This document shows positions 35,099 through 42,784 of a stretch of DNA of 64,000 nt, in pieces; within the stretch, counting starts at the first letter, position 1, and the number at the start of each line of letters is the position of its first letter. A model generated the notes under the pieces. It did not search any database and had not been told where the DNA came from. It saw only the letters and a program-made list of their open reading frames with translations. This DNA comes from ASMP01 sp964617015 (lineage in GTDB: Archaea; Nanobdellota; Nanobdellia; Pacearchaeales; GW2011-AR1): assembly GCA_964617015.1 (NCBI GenBank), contig CAZTVG010000001.1:54556-118555 (forward strand). The letters run 5' to 3'. The translations under genes and the position numbers were made by a program.

Positions 35099-35487
35099 AA
35101 TACAAAATTCTTTTGATATTATTTTTAATTGCATTGGGAAGTTCTTTGATTCTTTCATTGATTCCTTTGTCCCAGATTTGTGATCCTGGAAAAGGGTGTG
35201 ATGTTGTTCAGCACTCCAAGTATAATTACACTTTCGGAATAAAAAACAGCTATTTTGGAGTTGCAATATTCGCTCTGGGTGTATTTTTAATCTTCTCCCA
35301 TATTCATCATCCAACAAAAATTAAAAAAAATCTCATACATCTTGCTGTGATAACAGGGGTGATTATTGCCTTATACTTTATTTATTTGCAAAGTTTTGTT
35401 TTAAATGCCTATTGTAAATACTGCATGGTTGTTGACTTAAGTTTGCTGGCTGCTCTTATTTTAATAATTTTTAAATGGAAAGAGTGA
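35095..35487 (+). CDS. VKOR-family thiol oxidoreductase
   Basis: The 130-residue membrane protein has four hydrophobic segments. The loop cysteines CDPGKGCDVV (C29 and C35) and the active-site YCKYC (about 106-109) at the start of the last helix are hallmarks of VKOR homologues. These reoxidise a periplasmic-type disulfide donor using quinone. No thioredoxin domain is fused. It likely supports disulfide formation in the cysteine-rich pilin-like and surface proteins of this genome. It overlaps the upstream hydrolase gene by four bases. Confidence 0.85.
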   Translation: MKYKILLILFLIALGSSLILSLIPLSQICDPGKGCDVVQHSKYNYTFGIKNSYFGVAIFALGVFLIFSHIHHPTKIKKNLIHLAVITGVIIALYFIYLQSFVLNAYCKYCMVVDLSLLAALILIIFKWKE

Positions 35488-35488
35488 A

Positions 35489-36130
35489 ATGAAACAAAAA
35501 ATTCTTCAGATAGGGGCTGAGGCAGTAATCTTGAAAAAAAATAAGGATGTAATAAAAAGACGTGTCAAAAAATCCTACAGGTTTAAAGAACTTGATGACA
35601 AAATAAGAAAGCGAAGGACGCGTTCAGAAGCAAAACTTCTTGACAAAGCTTCAAAATTTATACCTATCCCCAAAATAAAAAAAGTTGATGATGAATCCAA
35701 AGAAATCATCATGGAATTTATTCAAGGCAAAAAGCTTTCAGAGCATCTCGAGATTTTTTCTCTGGAAAAGCAAAAGGAAATCTGCAGACAAATAGGTAAA
35801 AATATCTCAAGGATTCACAATAATGAGATAATTCACGGTGACCTGACAACATCAAATATGATTTTAGTTGACGGTAAAAAATCAAAGGACAAAGACAAAT
35901 TCAAAATCTATTTCATAGATTTTGGGCTGGGTTTCATAAGCTATAGGACTGAGGACAAAGCAGTGGATTTGCATTTGTTAAGACAGGCTCTTGAAGCAAG
36001 GCATTTCAAAAACTGGAATGCTCTTTTTGCAGAAGTCCTTAAAGGATATTCAAATTCAAAAGATTATGAAGCTGTTCTTGAGAGGCTTAAAAAAGTTGAA
36101 AAAAGAGGACGTTATAAAGAAAAATACTAA
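35489..36130 (+). CDS. bud32: Bud32 protein kinase, KEOPS subunit
   Basis: The 213-residue protein is a minimal eukaryotic-like kinase without the C-terminal lobe extras, as in Bud32/PRPK: KRRVKKSYRFKELDDKIRKRR (cut) near the N-terminus, IIHGDLTTSNMIL (catalytic Asp, about 115), YFIDFGLGF (metal-binding Asp, about 145) and EDKAVDLHLL. It acts with Kae1, Cgi121 and Pcc1 in t6A modification of ANN-decoding tRNAs. The frame is one base after VKOR. Kae1 is not adjacent here. Confidence 0.93.
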   Translation: MKQKILQIGAEAVILKKNKDVIKRRVKKSYRFKELDDKIRKRRTRSEAKLLDKASKFIPIPKIKKVDDESKEIIMEFIQGKKLSEHLEIFSLEKQKEICRQIGKNISRIHNNEIIHGDLTTSNMILVDGKKSKDKDKFKIYFIDFGLGFISYRTEDKAVDLHLLRQALEARHFKNWNALFAEVLKGYSNSKDYEAVLERLKKVEKRGRYKEKY

Positions 36131-36232
36131 AACGTCCTATGTTTCCTTCACAAGTTTAGCAAAAAAGGAGATACAATGAGGTATTAGTATCAATGAAAAC
36201 CCTTATAAATCATATCCAGTTTTTCTGAACAA

Positions 36233-36305
36233 AGCCCTGTAGTACAGCGGTCAAGTATACGGCCCCTTGGAGGCTGGGACCCAGGTTCGAATCCTGGCAG
36301 GGCTA
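36233..36305 (+). tRNA. tRNA-Gln (TTG) with C33
   Basis: The acceptor stem AGCCCTG/CAGGGCT begins with A1-U72, typical of archaeal tRNA-Gln, with discriminator A. D stem GTAC/GTAT, anticodon stem CGGCC/GGCTG (one G-U) and T arm CCAGG-TTCGAAT-CCTGG pair. The anticodon loop CCTTGGA gives TTG but has C at position 33 instead of the near-universal U. Confidence 0.87.
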
Positions 36306-36316
36306 TTTTTAGTAAA

Positions 36317-36868
36317 ATGCTACATAAAAAACAAAGCTATGTTTCAGAAATTGCTGAAGAACTGGAAATTGAACTAAAAATACTTTATCATCAAAGACCA
36401 ACAATTTCATGTGGGGAAAAACTAGGGCTTCTTAGGGAAAATTCACAATTCAAAGATTGGACACTTGATAGAATAGTAAAAGCTTTGTATTTTCACAGAA
36501 ACAATCAGTCTTATATAGGGTTCATAACTCCAGAATTTGGGGGAAATGTCGAACCTAAAGAAATATTTCCTGAAGTTCTTAAAATTTCCCGTAGTGGTGC
36601 AGAAAGATATTGGATTAATCCAAGTCATGTTCCCATGGGAATGAGCTGGGGAACGTGCACTCCTTTTCCTTTGCCCTTTAGTGTTGGAGGAGAGATTAGG
36701 GATATAATAATTCTAGATTATCCTCAGATAAATGATAAATTAGTAGATATTTCAATCGGTGGAACAGGGATAGAATCTTTTAAAACTTCTATGCATTTGC
36801 CTTACAAATCAATATATGAAATTTTAAGTAGAAAGTTTGGAGATAGAATTCACCTTTATCAGTGTTAA
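36317..36868 (+). CDS. YbaK/ProX-like putative aminoacyl-tRNA deacylase
   Basis: The 183-residue product is tentatively placed in the YbaK/Ala-tRNA editing fold: ALYFHRNNQSYIGFITPEFGG at one strand (cut), GTCTPFPLPFSVGGEIRDIIIL and DISIGGTGIESFKTSMHL, which resemble the PFG-type loop, the 'fiD' strand and the terminal GxxG. Such proteins hydrolyse mischarged tRNA. The gene begins 12 bases after tRNA-Gln on the same strand and may share its transcript. The assignment rests on weak motif similarity. Confidence 0.5.
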   Translation: MLHKKQSYVSEIAEELEIELKILYHQRPTISCGEKLGLLRENSQFKDWTLDRIVKALYFHRNNQSYIGFITPEFGGNVEPKEIFPEVLKISRSGAERYWINPSHVPMGMSWGTCTPFPLPFSVGGEIRDIIILDYPQINDKLVDISIGGTGIESFKTSMHLPYKSIYEILSRKFGDRIHLYQC

Positions 36869-37311
36869 TTTGGTTCAGTAAGAATATTAACTATATCTTG
36901 TGGGGAATCTACTAATTGTAAAAGAGATTTACCATGAGGATTAGACAAATCTTTTATTTGTAAATTACCATTAACCCCAGCATACCCTCTTGCAAAAGTT
37001 TGTGCTAATTTTAAAATCTTGATAGAGGCATTTTCTACATTTGATCTAACAGTTTTATTATCTTGGTCAGATCTTCTACCATAATCACACACACCTAAAA
37101 CAGAATTCTCTATTCCATCCATCAAAACAAAATGATCATCAATAATCAAAGCATGAAATTCATATACTCTTTCTCCATCATGGAGTATTTCATAAGAATT
37201 CACGAAATTTCTATCTGCAATTCTTCTTATCTCTACGCCTTCAGTTTTTTTATCCATTTTAACCATAGAAGGAAGATTAAGGTTTAAAAATTTTCTGGTG
37301 ATGTCTTGCAC
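36865..37311 (-). CDS. Hypothetical protein
   Basis: A 148-residue soluble protein with no recognised family. The middle alternates beta-like strands (YEILHDGERVYEFHALIIDDHFVLMDG in pieces) with an acidic/basic helix, and the C-terminal part mentions no catalytic motif. It follows minD on the same strand by five bases, so the two are likely co-transcribed, and it converges with the YbaK-like gene with a four-base overlap. Confidence 0.55.
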   Translation of the reverse strand: MQDITRKFLNLNLPSMVKMDKKTEGVEIRRIADRNFVNSYEILHDGERVYEFHALIIDDHFVLMDGIENSVLGVCDYGRRSDQDNKTVRSNVENASIKILKLAQTFARGYAGVNGNLQIKDLSNPHGKSLLQLVDSPQDIVNILTEPN

Positions 37312-37316
37312 AAAAA

Positions 37317-38111
37317 CTACTTAAAAACCCTGTCATAAAAAATCACTCTGTTGATTTCCTGTTTTTTTGGAATAAACATTCGAAAGAAATTTCCGAGTTT
37401 TGTCTGTTTATATTTTTGTCCTATCATTGCTGCGGCAAGTTTCTTAAATTCCTCGCTCCCTTCAGATTTTGGTTTATGCATTGTAAGGGGTTCCATAATT
37501 GAAAGAGCCTTGAGAACATTCACGTCATAAGGAATAACCGCAAGAACAGGCACTTCAAGGGTTTCTTCAATATCCTCCAGAGGAATCTCAAAATTTTTAT
37601 TATGTACCTTATTGAGGATAATCCCTGTTACAGGGGTTCCTCTTTGTTTTGACAGTTTTACAGCCTTCATTGTTGCGCTTAGCGTTGGATGGTCTGGCGT
37701 TGTAACAACAAAAACTTCATCAGAAGCAAGTATAACGGCAAGGGTTTCTACATCAAGAGAAGGTGAAGAATCAATAAGAATGATGTCATAAATTCTCTTT
37801 AGTCCTTTGATTTTATCTTTAAGTTTCAGTGGACTGGATTCCAGTTTTTCAAAAATAGATGCAGGCATTACATGAAATCCTTCATATTCATAAATCGCAT
37901 CTTTTGCATGCGCTGTCCTGTTTAAAACATGATGAAGGGTTTTTTCAGGATCCATAATGTTCAGATGCAGACCGAGTGACGGAGAAAAAATATTTCCGTC
38001 AATTAAAAGCACTTTGATTCCAAACTCAGAAAGTGCAGCACCAAGAGAAACAACAATAGTGGTTTTTCCCACACCCCCTTTTAAGCTTATTATGCCTATG
38101 GTTTTCCCCAT
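37317..38111 (-). CDS. MinD/ParA-family P-loop ATPase
   Basis: The 264-residue protein has the deviant Walker A KGGVGKTT (about residues 10-17), the DGNIFSPSLGLHLN switch, Walker B-like IILIDSSPSLD and VTTPDHPTLSAT, all typical of archaeal MinD-like proteins. The C-terminus is Lys-rich with FFRMFIPKK, which could be an amphipathic membrane anchor. Likely roles are positioning of membrane complexes such as filaments or chemosensory arrays. A TATA-like gatatttaaatg lies about 25 nt upstream. Confidence 0.9.
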   Translation of the reverse strand: MGKTIGIISLKGGVGKTTIVVSLGAALSEFGIKVLLIDGNIFSPSLGLHLNIMDPEKTLHHVLNRTAHAKDAIYEYEGFHVMPASIFEKLESSPLKLKDKIKGLKRIYDIILIDSSPSLDVETLAVILASDEVFVVTTPDHPTLSATMKAVKLSKQRGTPVTGIILNKVHNKNFEIPLEDIEETLEVPVLAVIPYDVNVLKALSIMEPLTMHKPKSEGSEEFKKLAAAMIGQKYKQTKLGNFFRMFIPKKQEINRVIFYDRVFK

Positions 38112-38130
38112 AAAGATAATAAAATTTTAA

Positions 38131-38175
38131 CATTTAAATATCTTTTACATTTAATGCATACAAAAATTTAAAAAC
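38131..38175. promoter_or_regulatory. Divergent promoters of minD-like gene and uS15
   Basis: On the minus strand GATATTTAAATG (38131-38142) lies about 25 nt before the MinD start at 38111. On the plus strand AAATTTAAAAAC (38164-38175) lies about 26 nt before the uS15 ATG at 38196. Both spacings predict nearly leaderless transcripts. Confidence 0.55.
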
Positions 38176-38195
38176 AAACTCCTTCATTTAATAAA

Positions 38196-38543
38196 ATGCC
38201 AAAAAAATCAGAAAGCAGAAAAGAAGATGTATACAAAAAATTATCTCAGGCAGAATTTGAAAAAAAAGTTCTTGAATTGGAAAATAAAGGATTAACAAGT
38301 GAAAAAATCGGGGAGGAACTAAGAAAGCAGGGAATTCATCCTAAAGAATACGGTAAAAAAATATCCAGAATACTTAAAGAAAAAGGAAAATATATTGTTC
38401 CTGACATAAAAAATGTTGAAATAAAGCTCAAGAAAGTGGGAGAGCATTATGAAAAGCACAAACAAGACAAAAGATCGATAAGGGAAAAAACCAGGATATT
38501 TGCGAAATTGAGAAAACTTAAAAAATATCATAAGATAGGTTGA
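38196..38543 (+). CDS. rps15: Ribosomal protein uS15, shortened
   Basis: The 115-residue protein aligns with archaeal/eukaryotic uS15: LENKGLTSEKIGEELRKQGI at the KG-SxIG region, GKKISRILKEKG, VPDIKNVEIKLKKVGEH and the KHKQDKRSIREKTRIFAKLRKL rRNA-binding helices (in pieces). Archaeal uS15 is normally about 150 residues with an RMH-type N-terminal extension and a longer C-terminal tail; both are reduced here. It is followed by recJ-like, aIF2-alpha and nop10 genes on the same strand. Confidence 0.85.
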   Translation: MPKKSESRKEDVYKKLSQAEFEKKVLELENKGLTSEKIGEELRKQGIHPKEYGKKISRILKEKGKYIVPDIKNVEIKLKKVGEHYEKHKQDKRSIREKTRIFAKLRKLKKYHKIG

Positions 38544-38574
38544 CTTAATTTAAATTAAGAAGAGAGGTAAGTCT

Positions 38575-39891
38575 TTGGAAAAAGAAATAAAATTAATAGT
38601 AAATAAATTCCTTGAAAAATCAAAAAATAAGGAAACGTTAATAATCAGTCACTTTGACACAGATGGAATAACTTCTGCTGCGGTGATGATTCAGTCCTTA
38701 AAGGGGCTGGATAGAAAGTTCTCTGTAAAAATTGTAAAGTCTCTTGAAGAAAAGTTCATATATGAACTCCAAAAAGATAAGGTCATTCTCTTCCTTGACC
38801 TAGCCTCAGGAAGTCTGAATCATATAAAAAAGGCTGGCCTGAAAGATGTGTTTATTATAGATCATCATGAAGTTGTCCAGGAAATTCCTGAATGTGTCAC
38901 AATATTAAATCCTATGCTTAATACTAAGGAAAGCATAAACAGCTCTAGCCTGACATATCTTTTTTGCAAGGAAATGAATCCGGAAAACAAAAAATTCGCA
39001 AAGCTTGCTGTTTTGGGGATGATAGGAGACTGGCTTGAAAAATCAATAGACAAACTAAACAACAGCATCCTTGAGGAGGGAGGGATAATAAAAAAAAGAG
39101 GATTGCTTCTTTACCCTTCAACAAGACCCCTAAACCGCACTCTTGAATACTCTTCACAGCCGTATATCCAGGGTGTTACAGGTAATTCCCAGGGAGTTCT
39201 GGAATTGTTAAGGGAAGCTGAAATAGGCTATGTAAACAAAAAATACAAAAGCCTGATAGAACTAGATGAAGAAGAAATGAAAAAACTAGTGACTTCTATC
39301 ATGCTGAGAAACCCAAAAACAAAAATCAAGAACATCATCGGAGACATATTCCTCTTGAAATTTTTCAATAAACTCGAAGATGCAAGAGAACTGTGCGCCT
39401 TAATAAATGGGTGCTCAAGGCTTGGAAAAAGCGACACGGCACTGAAATTCTGCATGGAAATATCCGACGCAAAAAAAGAAGCTGAATCTATTTACGTAAA
39501 ATACAAGCAGCATTTAATCTCAGCACTTGATTTCGTATCAAAGGCAGAAAAAATTCAGGACAGGGGTTTTGTAATTATTAACGCAGGAGATAATATAACA
39601 GACACAATAATAGGAACTATAACAAGTATCCTGGCAAATTCCTCTATTTACGAAGATGGCACAATCATAATATCAATGGCTTACTATGGAGACAAAATCA
39701 AGGTATCAGCCAGAAATGTCGGAAGAATTGGAAGAAATGTCAGAGAAATTCTGGATAGGGTAATAAAAGAAGTGGGAGGAGAGGTGGGGGGGCATGAATT
39801 TGCCGCCGGATGTAACATAGATAAGAGCCAAGAGAAAAAATTTATTGACACCCTGAGAAAAAATCTTGAAGTTGAATTGGTAAAGATTTAA
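38575..39891 (+). CDS. DHH-family phosphoesterase, archaeal RecJ/Cdc45-like
   Basis: The 438-residue protein has the DHH motifs ISHFDTDGITSAA (about 22-34), LFLDLASGS, IIDHHE (about 97-102) and GMIGDW, and the DHHA1 C-terminal GGHEFAAGC motif. This is the RecJ-like nuclease/Cdc45-like component that partners GINS; a GINS gene is at 28730. The start is TTG at 38575, supported by a good ribosome-binding-like AGAGAGGTAAG about five bases upstream and by the fit of the N-terminus. Confidence 0.9.
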   Translation: MEKEIKLIVNKFLEKSKNKETLIISHFDTDGITSAAVMIQSLKGLDRKFSVKIVKSLEEKFIYELQKDKVILFLDLASGSLNHIKKAGLKDVFIIDHHEVVQEIPECVTILNPMLNTKESINSSSLTYLFCKEMNPENKKFAKLAVLGMIGDWLEKSIDKLNNSILEEGGIIKKRGLLLYPSTRPLNRTLEYSSQPYIQGVTGNSQGVLELLREAEIGYVNKKYKSLIELDEEEMKKLVTSIMLRNPKTKIKNIIGDIFLLKFFNKLEDARELCALINGCSRLGKSDTALKFCMEISDAKKEAESIYVKYKQHLISALDFVSKAEKIQDRGFVIINAGDNITDTIIGTITSILANSSIYEDGTIIISMAYYGDKIKVSARNVGRIGRNVREILDRVIKEVGGEVGGHEFAAGCNIDKSQEKKFIDTLRKNLEVELVKI

Positions 39892-39915
39892 AACCCTTAT
39901 TTTTCTTCCTAAATT

Positions 39916-40620
39916 ATGAAAATTGAAGTTGGGGATATTGTTTTATGCACTGTGGACAGGGTAATAGGAATCAATGTATTTGTAAAAATAGAAGATAATG
40001 GCGAAGGATGCATTGTTATGAGTGAAATTGCCCCCGGAAGAATAAGAAATATAAGAGATTACGTTGTTCCAAAGAAAAAGATAGCCTGCAAAGTTTTGAG
40101 AATATCTGGGGACAGGATTGATCTTTCTTTAAGAAGGGTAACTCAGAAAGAGCAGAAAGAACTCAAGGAAAGATACAAACAAGAGAAAAGCTATGAAAAT
40201 ATACTTAAAAGTGTTTTGGGAGAAAAAGCAGAAGAAGTAGTTGATGCAATATCAAGAACAGAGAAAACCTATGATTTCTTGCAGAAAGCAAAAGAAAATC
40301 CAAAGCAACTTGAAAAACTCGTGGGAAAAGAAGACTCAAAAAGGATTCTGGATATTTTGAAAATTCAGAGGCAAAAAAAATCAATTCTGAAGAAAGAGTT
40401 GTCTCTAACAACTCTAGAGCCTAATGGGCTTGAACTGATAAAAAATCTGTTAAAAAAGATAAAAGGAGCTGAAATAAAGTATGTTTCCGCAGGCAGGTAT
40501 TCTTTGAAAACAGAATCAGAAGATATAAAAAAAGCTGACCATGAGCTCAGGAATAACCTTGATGAACTGGAAAAAGAGGCAAAAAAGAAAGCCATGGAAT
40601 TTATTATTCTTAAGAAGTAA
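39916..40620 (+). CDS. eif2a: Translation initiation factor aIF2 alpha
   Basis: The 234-residue protein has the S1 domain (VGDIVLCTVDRVIGINVFV and SEIAPGRIRNIRDYVVPKKK in pieces, about 4-78), a helical middle domain, and the C-terminal alpha/beta domain (KGAEIKYVSAGRYSLKTES) that binds aIF2-gamma. It stabilises initiator tRNA binding to the ribosome. The order uS15, RecJ-like, aIF2-alpha, (Nudix), Nop10 follows a conserved archaeal arrangement apart from the Nudix gene. Confidence 0.95.
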   Translation: MKIEVGDIVLCTVDRVIGINVFVKIEDNGEGCIVMSEIAPGRIRNIRDYVVPKKKIACKVLRISGDRIDLSLRRVTQKEQKELKERYKQEKSYENILKSVLGEKAEEVVDAISRTEKTYDFLQKAKENPKQLEKLVGKEDSKRILDILKIQRQKKSILKKELSLTTLEPNGLELIKNLLKKIKGAEIKYVSAGRYSLKTESEDIKKADHELRNNLDELEKEAKKKAMEFIILKK

Positions 40621-40697
40621 ATAACATAGTTTATCACTTCTCATCAGGGAAAAAGATGTAACGAAACCTTTAAATATACAGTAAAAGATAAAATTTC

Positions 40698-41111
40698 ATG
40701 GCAGAACTAAAGGAATTCAAAGTTATTTTATTGGCAATAGTTTTTGATCCAAAAACAAAAAAAATCTTGATTGGAAAGAGAGAAAAAGACCCAGATATCC
40801 CTAAATTGACTTGGGCTTTTCCCGGTAGAGGAAAGGTTAATTATGACGAAGAAATAGAAGAAACACTAAAGAAAGGGATAAAAGAAAAAACAGGTTTAGA
40901 GGTTGAAAGCTTAGGGGCTGTATTTGCAAAAACTTACCCAGAGAAAAAAGAATTTTTATCTATATATTATTTATGCGAAGTCACAGGAGGAGAAGAAAAA
41001 GTAGGAGAAAAATTTGTAGAGTTAAAATGGGTTAGCCCAGATGAGTTAGAGAAACATTTCACAACCTCGTTCCACCCTCATTTGAAAGAATACATCATGA
41101 ATCTTAAATAA
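40698..41111 (+). CDS. Nudix-fold protein with incomplete Nudix box
   Basis: The 137-residue protein has a Nudix fold with FPGRGKVNYDEEIEETLKKG and IKEKTGLEV. Against GX5EX7REUXEEXGU the motif reads G-E-KG.KEK.G, losing the first RE Glu and one of the EE pair, so catalysis may be weak or altered. It stands between aIF2-alpha and nop10, which are normally adjacent, and has its own TATA-like ctttaaatat about 28 nt upstream. Confidence 0.75.
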   Translation: MAELKEFKVILLAIVFDPKTKKILIGKREKDPDIPKLTWAFPGRGKVNYDEEIEETLKKGIKEKTGLEVESLGAVFAKTYPEKKEFLSIYYLCEVTGGEEKVGEKFVELKWVSPDELEKHFTTSFHPHLKEYIMNLK

Positions 41112-41246
41112 ATTAATCCCTCTTCCATTAGTCATGTCCCGATACTACTGCAATATATTTTTTCTGGATAGATATAACTTTAAATTAGCCTGTCGCGAAT
41201 TTGTATGCAAGCAAATTTATATATGCTAAATTATTTTATCGACAAC

Positions 41247-41369
41247 ATGAAATTAAAAAAATGTAAATCCTGTAAAAATTATACCTTAAAAGACAATTGT
41301 CCTGAATGCAACAAGAAAACTTCTGATGCTCATTACAAATTTATTAAAAGAGAACAGGCTAAAAAATAA
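41247..41369 (+). CDS. nop10: Nop10, truncated
   Basis: This 40-residue frame matches the H/ACA snoRNP protein Nop10: MKLKKCKSCKNYTLKDNCPE, with CxxC at 6-9 and CPEC at 18-21 and the invariant YTLK between. Typical archaeal Nop10 is 55-60 residues and continues with a proline-rich PPRFSPEDPYGxYR linker and helix that contact Cbf5; here it ends HYKFIKREQAKK. The zinc ribbon half is intact while the Cbf5-binding tail is mostly missing. Position downstream of aIF2-alpha supports the call. Confidence 0.8.
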   Translation: MKLKKCKSCKNYTLKDNCPECNKKTSDAHYKFIKREQAKK

Positions 41370-41404
41370 ATTTGCAATCCCTATGAGTTTGTCAAAGTAA
41401 AAAC

Positions 41405-42625
41405 TTAAGATAAAGTTGCCTGTTTCTCACCAAGCAAGGCTCTTCCGTATTCGCCGTCATAACCTGGAGCAATCTTTATTTTTTCTTCACGATTTTTTAA
41501 AATCAAGTCCGCAAGCTTTTCATCAAAGCTTTTTCCAAGTTTTTCTCCGGGAGTATTCAAAAGAATTTCAAACTCATTTCTGAATTCTTCTATTAACTTG
41601 TTGTACATCTTCCACGCTCCCTGACTATTCATGCTAATTCCAAAAGCAAGAGCAATTACTTCGTGAAGAGGCAAAAGTTTATGAAAGGGTTTTGCATTTC
41701 CAGGCTTAAATCCCTCGGGATGCTTTGCAATTTGTTCCACCCTGTTTTCCACCCCTATAATTAATGGCTTTCTGCAAACAGGACAGATTTCTTTCAGCTT
41801 TTTTGTTTTCTCTGGATCACACGAGAACTTGCATAATCTGTGGCCATCCCAGTGATATTTCCCGTATTCAGGTGGTGTTTCTATTGTTGATTTCAGACCC
41901 TGGCCTGTTCTTATTGCTTTTATTATCAAATCATAGGATAATTCAGGAATATCAAAAATCGTGGCTTCACGGCCTATGCGCCAGGGCCAGAAACTATGGG
42001 CATCTGAAAAGCTGACAACACTGACTCCTCTAGAGATTTCATCAAATCTCCACAACATAGAGGGGTCAGCACTCATCCCAGACTCAACAGCATAGATTTT
42101 CCTTACCTGGTCCTGAAAACATTCCTTTAAGCTATCAAATCCAGATTTGCTTCCAAATAAACCAAACCAAGGGGTCATGCAATGAGCAGGAATTATTTCA
42201 ATTTTATCATCAATCTTTTTTAATTCTCCGACAAGCTCTGGAGAAGTCATTCCAAATATAGGTCTTCCATCATAATCAAGCCTGCCTTTACTTTTCAAAA
42301 AATCTGTCACCTGATCGGCTATCTCTGTGTTGGGAGCAAAAATAAGGTGGTGAATAGCCCTCCTCTTACCATCCTGACTATACATCAGGCTTACTTCTGT
42401 CTGCCATAAAAAAGGAAAGCCATTTGCAGTTCTTAAAATTCCTTTGTCATCTTCTGTGAGTTTTTCATCAATCTCTTTCCTTCTTAAGGGATGCTGGAAA
42501 TCCCCGACACCAAGCAAATCCAGTCCTTTGATTCTCGCGTATTTCTCTAAATTTTCTATAGAAAGATTCCTGCTTGTTGCTCTGGCGTATTTAGAATGAA
42601 TCTGCAAATCGGCAATCACTTCCAT
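41405..42625 (-). CDS. endoQ: Endonuclease Q (PHP-domain DNA repair nuclease)
   Basis: The 406-residue protein has PHP metal motifs: ADLQIHSKYA (residues 5-14), GVGDFQHP, HLIFAPN, the later SFSDAHSFWPWRIG, and a zinc-binding region with FSCDP and CPVCRKP near 275-292. This matches EndoQ, which nicks 5' of deaminated bases and abasic sites in Thermococcales and some methanogens. It should protect against hydrolytic deamination. It is alone on the minus strand with a 159-bp upstream gap. Confidence 0.88.
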   Translation of the reverse strand: MEVIADLQIHSKYARATSRNLSIENLEKYARIKGLDLLGVGDFQHPLRRKEIDEKLTEDDKGILRTANGFPFLWQTEVSLMYSQDGKRRAIHHLIFAPNTEIADQVTDFLKSKGRLDYDGRPIFGMTSPELVGELKKIDDKIEIIPAHCMTPWFGLFGSKSGFDSLKECFQDQVRKIYAVESGMSADPSMLWRFDEISRGVSVVSFSDAHSFWPWRIGREATIFDIPELSYDLIIKAIRTGQGLKSTIETPPEYGKYHWDGHRLCKFSCDPEKTKKLKEICPVCRKPLIIGVENRVEQIAKHPEGFKPGNAKPFHKLLPLHEVIALAFGISMNSQGAWKMYNKLIEEFRNEFEILLNTPGEKLGKSFDEKLADLILKNREEKIKIAPGYDGEYGRALLGEKQATLS

Positions 42626-42784
42626 TTTTTAACAAATAGACTGTTATTTTTAAGGATTTGGATATTGCTGGAATCGCTCAAAAAGCTGTAAGAAATTAAT
42701 CAATAATAAATATCTTTAATAATTAACTGATTTGATTCTTGCTAACTTACCATGCTCTTATAAAATCAAAAATAATAAGACTTG

